Source: Trichaptum fuscoviolaceum
Taxonomy: Eukaryota; Basidiomycota; Agaricomycetes; Hymenochaetales; Trichaptaceae
Assembly: GCA_910574455.1 (NCBI GenBank)
Contig: CAJSYZ010000012.1
Span: 2,597,317-2,661,316 of the forward strand
Direction: 5' to 3'
Length of the DNA stretch: 64,000 bases
Positions 56,601-64,000 of the stretch are shown here, piece by piece; the first letter of the stretch is position 1; each line of letters starts with the position of its first letter. The notes under the pieces are model-generated. The model made no database searches. It was not told the origin of the DNA and saw only the letters and a list, made by a program, of their open reading frames with translations. The translations under genes were made by a program, and so were the position numbers.

Positions 56601-57065
56601 TCGGCTCTCGATGCCGATCTTCTGCCGCCATGGCCTGAGGTTGCCTGTGCAGATTGGGGAAGACTCGATCCGTCCGCGTTAGGCTGGCGGCTGGCCGCTG
56701 CCCGGGCCCTGTCAGTGAGGTCGCCTGAGCGAGCCGCAGAATGCACAGTGCACAGGCAATCGCTCCGGCGCAGGGACATAGCGCCAGCAACTTCGTCGAC
56801 CTATTGAAGAAGAACCTTCCCAAATCAACGACACAACGACACAACGACACAACGAGGACGAGGACGAGGACGAAACTGAAGGCTTATCGTATCACTCACC
56901 CACTCGCTGACTGGTACGGGCTATGGACTGGCGTCTGGCGACTGACTATGGACACTCCCTCCGCTCAGGCTGGCCTCAGCAGCTTCCAGCCATCACCGAC
57001 CAGCCGATCCTACGACATATGTGCTAGTAGCCCATCGACTCCCAGAAACGATCAGCGAATGTTCT
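50674..57065. repeat. Tandem unit X, right part (partner 60350-64000)
   Basis: 50690-54475 matches 60360-63945, and 55808 onward matches 63946 onward. The 1.33 kb between (54475-55808) is absent from Y. The minus strand has a TATA-like TTATAAAT at 52449-52456 followed by a CAG|GTATGT donor near 52275 (same in Y near 61960 and 61780), so a transcribed gene may start here. The downstream blocks (INTADLPTQIIADINSSTH near 52219-52163) are conserved between X and Y, but no complete frame can be joined. Microsatellites at 54612-54662 (ACGACAA), 54904-54929 (GATCA) and 55270-55305 (ATCTC). Confidence 0.8.
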
Positions 57066-60000
57066 ATTCATTCACTGTACATAATAGTTACTGATTGATT
57101 GCGAGTCCTCTGCGAAATAATACAGTTGAATTGATGGTCTAACTGAGCAATGTTTTTCCCGACATGTGAACACGCTCTTCCCAGTGGCGTCACGGCGTGT
57201 CAACATTAGGGGAGGCGAAGACGCGATTCGAGTTATGCTTCAATTATGGGAATGGTTGAACACTGGCATTCAAAACCTTTTCCTCTGAAGAGACAACAGA
57301 CGACGACAACGGGGCTATGGAACCTCCAGACGCTCTCAATCTCATACTATGCTGCTTTTTTGTCATATCTGTCTTGGCAGAATTCACTTGCTCTCATTCA
57401 GTCAAACGCCGTAGTCTCCGCTCAACCAACCCCCATTGCCTTCCGCCTTCAGTACAAACTTCTCAGGTCTTAGCCTTAAAGTTGCAGACTCTTTCCTATT
57501 TGCTCTGAATTCTTCTCATAGGCTCTCATTGCGTTGGTACAAATGTTCTTGCATGAACCCATCTTCGTCTCCGCTCTGTAGGTAGCGCAAAGTGCCATCA
57601 TTTGCATCCGCGAAGCCCGTTATCACAGAGCGCACAGACGTGCCCTCACGCGTGTTGAGGTATCTTGTTGTGCTGTGCTTGTATTTCATTCGCTGCATCG
57701 TTTTTGCATCCGCGCTTCTCGCGAGCATGATTGCAGTGGTGATCATGTCATACGTGGTAGGATTACCGAACCTGCAGCTACAGACGCAGATCACCATTGC
57801 GGATTTGACCCAAATATCTCGTCGAGCATCCTCGGACATGCCAGGTGGTTGTGGACATGTGAGTCAGCAATTTAATCACTAGCTGCTTCCGACTTTCAAT
57901 GGTTCTTTTCAGATGACATGTCCACAACTTTTTCATCATACAGTATTCGGGGCATTCCTTATTCCTTACGACTATTTATCTGGTAGGAAAACTTATTGTT
58001 ATTGTTAACTGTTGCATTCTCTCCTGTATGTGTATACTTTACCCTCATTCATTTTATGTTACCTTACTCCTTGTCGGCGAGCTAGCGCTCTTTTGCACTT
58101 GATAATCACTCACAAATTCAAGAAAGTTTATACGTATTATGAGTACGGCGCCCTTGATTTGATAACTAACTCTGAGGTGAGCTACGGGCAAGCATTTCCA
58201 CGATGAATCGGGCGAGGGCGAGCACTCGGTCGAGTTACGAAAGAGGCACCATGACCTTTTGTGCCGCGTCTTGCCCCGCCTTGACTTGATTTAAGCGCTA
58301 AGCGCTATTTGGTATACTAAAGAGAGACTGGCACTACTTGTCACGGCCTCATGAGGAAGCGTCACCCCAGTCTCAGTCTGCACCATCGCCGCTGCTTCTA
58401 TATGTACGTCAAGCAGGGGCCTCATGCGAGTGCGTACTCGCCCGCCCGAACAGCAGAGATGTCATGCATAGACACCTGAAGGACATCCACGAACGCCACT
58501 GCTGTCACGGAGCACTGCAGTCTCGCATCAGTCATCACTCGATTCCTGGGGCAGTACTGCATAATCCTATCAAGATCTCACGATGTGCTTTGTGCCCGTG
58601 TCTGCCCACCCGTCTGTCTGTCTATCTGTCAACGGCCGCTTTGGGGTTTTGCTCCAATGCCGGACGCGACGCGACCAATTCCATTTTACATATTTTGAGG
58701 CGAGGGTTGGTTTGGAGGGCTGAGGGACCGGACGGGAGGTGTCTTTCGCCCGCCGCAGAGTAAAAGTACCTCTGTCGACCGAGGAGAAAGTATGTACATT
58801 TGAACCTACCTATGTATGTCTACGCGCCCTGCCTACCTGACCGACGGATGCACCGCCGCATCCCGTAGCCACTGTCTGGAGAGCAAGCGATGAAAGACAT
58901 ATGAAGTGTTCTGTGTTCTCAGTGAAGAACATTGTACTTAGCGCGGAAGCTCACCGGCTAGGAACCTCATTCCCGCATTCTGAGTAACTCCCAGATACAA
59001 ATTCCGCAAGAACAGCGACACCACGATCACCTTCATCACCTTCGTCGTCGTCGCGTCATGCAGCGTCACAACCCCCGCACGCCCTTCCTTACCTGATCAC
59101 CACGGGGATACTTCAACACGCACACGCCGCGGCACAGGCCCGTCAAGCTCCCAAAGACGCGTCTCGCGTCGTTTCCCGCCTCCTGGGGCAGTGAACCCCC
59201 CCGTGATGTGTCGCACAACGAGTTTGACCAAGTCGCGCCGCCTGAGTTTGTGAGCAGCAGCAGCAGCAGCAGCAGCACGGCGGCCATGGGCCATCATGAC
59301 GTCGCCCATTATCCTGCCAGGAGCATGCCCTGCGCCCACACACTCGCCCGCGCCGCGCGCGCGTGAGCATCATTCGCCCACTCATCGCCACCGCTACGCA
59401 AGTACAGTAGAACGAGCAGGCTGCGGAGGATCCGTTCGTCTTGTAGCGTGTAGAGCGGGCGCCAGAAGGCCAGAAGGCCGAAAGAAGGAGAAGGAGCGCA
59501 TGCCAAACACCGATGGCCTGCGTCTGCGTGAGATACGTAGATAGAGGGTGTTGAGGCGCAAACGAACAAGCCGTGAAGGAGTATGGAGGTCTGCGAATGA
59601 GGCCTGGCGGGACGTTCGCGTGATGCGTCAGAGGCGACGCGCGAGATCCGAGATCGAAGATCGAAGAAAGCGGTGAGACTGGGGACTGGCAGACACGACG
59701 GAAGTGGTAGCGGGTCGGCGCAGGTGCGCACAAATCGAACGCTGAAAGCACATATTGGTTTCTGATCAAGGGATCGAGAAGCAGCTTATGATTTCTTCTC
59801 TTAAAGCTCCTTCGCTGCTGTCGTAGCGGGAGCGCGCGCGGGGGGGGGGGGGGGTCACAGCGCAACCACTGCCGTCTACAGCCGCCGACCCGAGCAACAC
59901 GTGTAGCTGGTCTGTTGCCACGGAGACCTTTTTCCACACGTGCAGCTGGGTGACCTGGGTCAGCGTCCCCCCGAGTCCGAGTCCCACCCGCTCCGGCTCA

Positions 60001-63000
60001 TCGGCTCATCGGCTCATCGACTCATCGACTCATCGGCCCAGAACCAAGAGACCCAGAACAGCGAGATGACACAGTGACACAGTTAACTCGCGCGGCACCG
60101 TGACCGTGAGGATCCCGTCTGCGAAAGCGTCAGATACAGATATCAAGAACTCATAAGAACGAAAAGGGGCGGAGATGTTTGTTGTATCGGACACACGCAA
60201 AGCCCCACCCGGGTGCGCTCGTCGCTCGTCGCTCGTGGAGAGCCGAGAGCCGAGAGAGCCGAGAGAGTCGAGAGAGTCGAGAGTCGAGAACCGAGAGAGT
60301 CGAGATGTTCGGCCGGGCCAGCCGAATGAAGGGAATGAACTTGAAGTCGACTCGGACACGAGGGCCGATCGCTGAACCCGCGCCAGCGCCAACGCCGCCT
60401 GTCCGTGAATGTCCGCGATGTCCGCGATGTCCGCGACGCCCTGTGATGATGATCTGCAGACCCGCTGTGGCCACAGCACGATGCACAGCCAGCGTTTGGT
60501 CGATGTCGAGGTCGAGGTCGAGTCGAGGTCGGGGCTGTCAGGTAGACTTAGACTAGCTGATACGACCGACCGAACGAACGAACAAACGAACGAACGAACG
60601 AACGAACGAAAGAAAGAAAGGGAGAGAGAGAGAGAGAAAAATAACAGTCAAGTTCGTGTAGAGGAAGGAAGCTGCCTACTCACGAGTCACGTCCGTGGTC
60701 CGTGATCCGTTCCCTGTGCCGCTTCTCCCTCTGGGTCGTCTTGTGTCTGCTAGACAACAGGCCTGTGTGCCATAATCAGTTGGACGACCAGACGGGGGTG
60801 TTGCGCGAGCGAGCGAGCCAGCCAGAGGGCACGGGCATTCAGAGACGGGAGACGGGAGACGGGAGGGGAGGGGAGAATAAAGCAGGGCACGACGCCCGGG
60901 CCGGAGAAAGAAAAGAATGAATGAATGAATGAATGAATGAAAGAAAAAAAAAGGAGAAGAAAAGAAAGAAAAGAAGGGAAAGAAAGAAAAGGCTCGGGGG
61001 CGTACGACGTACAATGCACACAAGACCGAAAAGAAAAGAAGTGGAAATGCGCCGAAGGCAACAAACGATGAGATGTGATGCGCCTGTCATACGCCTGTCA
61101 TACTTACGCCGCACGCGTGACGCGCGTACTACAGATGGAAGGGACTCGGGACTCAATACCGGTTATGCTCATGCTCATGCTCATGATTTCCTTTACACCG
61201 GGAGTGCATGAGCGTAGGCGCGTAGGCGCGCGTCCGTGCCTCTCTCTCTGTGACACGAAGAACGAACCACGAAGCACGAACCACGAACACGCCGCCCGCA
61301 GCTGGTCCAACCCCGCCCCGCCGCCCGCAGCTCGCAGCTGGCCCAACCCCGCGTCGCGTCGCGTTCGACGACGAGTGCCCAGCCCCCTTCGCCGCCGCCG
61401 CCGCCGTCGGTCCCAGAGCCCAGCAAAGAACTGATGACCGAAAGCACTGACACTGAGCCTGACACTGAGCACTGAGCCCGGGCCTGGGTCTGGCTCACAT
61501 GACCATCCCCAGCGCTGCCGCGCGCGTCGAGATGGGTCGAACGCAGCTGATCACGGACAAACAACAGGAGTCAGGAGTCAGGGGGGGGGGCTGCACACAC
61601 GAACGCGCGCCATGTGCAAGGCGCATCGGCGCATCGGCGCATCGTCCGCAATGAGTTGATGAGTTGATGTCCGCGATGATCTGCGTGGGGAGGTCCGCGG
61701 TGTTGATGATGGACCCGAGGGCGTGATGCTAGACACAGTAGCATGATGCGGGGGTAGTACATGTACATACCTGGAGGCGCGCGCGAGCCGGGCTGCGAGG
61801 TTAGGTCGGCGACGGCGACGGGCGGGCGAGCTTCGTGAATCGCAATGGACCGGTTTCGCGAACGAGACGGGACGGGACGAGACGGCGATGGGCGGCCTGC
61901 GCGTTGTGTTAGGTCTGGTGCAGAGGAGGGAAGGGAGGCTAACACTTGGGATTTATAAGAGTGATCTGATCGGACGCGGTGAATACATGTGAGGAAGGTG
62001 GACACGTGGTTTTGAGGTGTTGAGGGAGGCGACGGGTGTGTAGGGAGTCTGTTATGAAAAGGTATATAGCTGGGGTGAATGGAAAGGAAAGAGAATAGGG
62101 AAGATGATCACGATTTATGTAGAGAGGACGCGGGCGAGCGAGCGAGTCATTGATACGGTAGATAACCGAATGGATCTCTACGCGTGCTTCATAGGTCCAC
62201 ATACATACCCTGCCGCTGCCGCTGCCGCTCCCCCGCCCCTCCGACAACTTCTCTTGGATAATAGCGTGTGGCATCATCAATTGGACGGACAGACGGACGT
62301 GTTGCACGAAAGAGAGGTCGTGCAGAGGGGGAGAGGGATGAAGCAGGAGGAGGATAAGGGTCGGGCGTGCGGCGGGGCGCAGCAGGAAGGAAGGCTCGTG
62401 CCTATGATATATTCGAGGAATGGGACTGACGGCGGCGCAGGCAACAAAGGATGAGCCTGCCTTACAGAAGGAAGGCTCACCCGTGTCCCCCAGTTCTATC
62501 AAAGCCCTCTCCCAATGAACATAGCGCGCGACGTGCCTCACCCGTCACTGTGACGCGGCCCGGAGCTTCGGAGTGGGCGTGGGAAGAGAAGCGACGGGAA
62601 GAGGAAGAGGAAGAGTCTGTAAGGGAAGGGAGAGCCGAGCAAAGGGCAGATATGGTAAGATATTCGGTGGTGATATGAACGACGTTGGGGAGTGCCAGTG
62701 GCTGATGACGAAACAACGGCTTAGTATGCCTCACCGCTCACTGCACACCCGGCATTCCTATCCACTACGCCTCAACCTGAGCAGTCCAAGTCCGGCCCGT
62801 CTCCATCGTCGTCATCGTCATCGTCATCATCGCGCCGCCTGCTTCTCGCAGGTAGAGTTAGAAAGAGATCGTCGAACAAGTGGCCATGGCTTGCTCCGAG
62901 TCGTCGTCGAGCCCATCACTGGCATGTTGCCACGTGTATTCAGGTTCCCACGCTCCCTCACGTTGACTGGCATCCATGCCAATAGTACGAACCTTAACTG

Positions 63001-64000
63001 ACACACATCCTCGCATAGCAATAACGATCACCAATTAGCATCATGATCCAGTGCCAATAGAATAGGTGCGTCGTTCTTTGTTTTTTACGTCCCGTCCTAT
63101 ACTCCTAAAAACCGCTCGTCGTCCCCTAACCCCTGTTTACATCTTCGCCCGCGCAAATAACTACTAGTCAAGCCAAGAAGCATGCAAGGATCATTCAATT
63201 TGTGATAGATACCAGAAGGAAATCTCTATTCTCCGTCTCTGTGATACGATACGATGTGCTTTGCTACTTCAGAATGGACATTCGCTCTGATCAACTTGAA
63301 CGAGGGATGAGAAAAAACGTTAAAACTTACTGTACACCGCGACTGGGGGCCGGGGGCCGGGGGCCGGGGCAAATGACGCGGACGCGGATGTGGGCTGCCA
63401 ATCGATCGATCTTGCACATCCTAGCCTCTCCTTCGACGCATCGTCACCGTCACCCATTGTCGACATCTTGCACACACTGGGTCGCCGTACAGGAACATGA
63501 GTGGTATCAAAAAAAGAATATCATGGTGCTGAGTCTTACGTATACCCTGAACTTTCTTGAAGTCCTCAGGTGCCAGTGCGTCATTGGACGACTCGGACGA
63601 CGGATGACCGACCGAGAGCCCCAAGCTCACTACACGCATCACTACCGAGTCTGCGCTCCGCTTACCTACGTCCGACGTCCCTTTTCTTCTTCATATCCTG
63701 TGGATCATACATATGAACGAGGTTGGCCCGCGTAGAGTGGCCTGACTGCGGCTGTGGGCTGCGGCTGTGGGCTGGTGACTTGACTCTCGACACCCGACTC
63801 CCGACTCTCGACTTGACTCTCGACTCTCGACTCTCGACGTACAGTACCACGACAACACCCAAGGAACCAAGACAGACCGTGGTCCGTGCGCTATCCTCCG
63901 GCCGGCCGGCCGCCGCCGCCGCCCAACCAAGAGGTATCCCGGGCCCTCTTGTTGATTCGACGAAACCTCTATTCGGCGGGACCGTGGACCGTGGACCGTG
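57066..64000. repeat. Tandem unit Y (partner 37150-40560 plus 50674 onward), cut by window end
   Basis: The unit begins at GTTCTATTCATTCACTG, directly after the end of X, so the two units are head-to-tail. It lacks the KDZ insertion; the site near 60340 instead has a small deletion. It holds the same membrane-protein relics on the minus strand (AVLLLLLLLLTNSGG near 59285-59240) and the stretch TTYDMITTAIMLARSADAK near 57760. Microsatellites: CATCGACT array 59999-60038, GAAC 60565-60620, GAAT 60914-60940. No intact gene is supported. Confidence 0.85.

Noticed and set aside
1..64000. tRNA, rRNA genes or CRISPR arrays
   Set aside because: No cloverleaf with A/B boxes, rRNA-like core or spaced direct repeats was found by reading; the tandem repeats seen have no spacers.

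Overview
The window looks like nuclear DNA of a filamentous basidiomycete, most likely an Agaricomycete. The reasons are many GT-AG introns of about 47-60 nt, a KDZ-family DNA transposon, a chromodomain Ty3/Gypsy retrotransposon of the self-priming type, and fragments of a fungal F-box/LRR gene. There is no rRNA, tRNA, CRISPR array or bacterial-type operon that I can see. This is gene-poor, repeat-built DNA: most of the 64 kb is duplicated host sequence plus four transposable elements.

Layout. (1) 1-4650 and 17996-22870 are two copies of one segmental duplication. Each has the 3' end of a plus-strand zinc-finger gene, a ruined plus-strand zinc-finger gene and an intact minus-strand zinc-finger gene. 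(2) 4690-10250 is an old, diverged copy of the region seen again at 37-57 kb. It holds relics of a minus-strand polytopic membrane-protein gene. (3) 10250-18106 carries two more zinc-finger genes (B at 12303-13491, C at 16741-18106), each behind a similar roughly 2 kb non-coding module. (4) 22880-24146 is a further zinc-finger gene with three in-frame stops. (5) 24463-37043 is a three-level transposon nest. A 1.2 kb TIR element (10-bp target duplication) was entered by an LTR retrotransposon (5-bp duplication), which was entered by a hAT-like element (8-bp duplication) carrying host gene fragments. (6) 37150-57065 and 57066-64000 are head-to-tail tandem copies (X and Y) of a 9.8 kb unit. Copy X is split by a 10.1 kb KDZ transposon at 40567-50666 (7-bp target duplication, about 270-bp inverted repeats) that carries a transposase and two accessory genes.

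How the parts relate. The zinc-finger genes form one local family of eight recognisable copies. They share an arrangement of three atypical C2H2/C2HC-like modules, and the four best copies share two introns in identical phase, so they arose by local duplication and are probably nuclear DNA-binding proteins. The LTR element has nearly identical LTRs (one difference seen in 467 bp), a perfect 11-nt self-primer/primer-binding-site pair, a gag-pol -1 slip site, and extra coding sequence both before gag and after the chromodomain. It also has in-frame stops. All exon joins given were checked by hand for splice dinucleotides and phase, with no alignment or database search.
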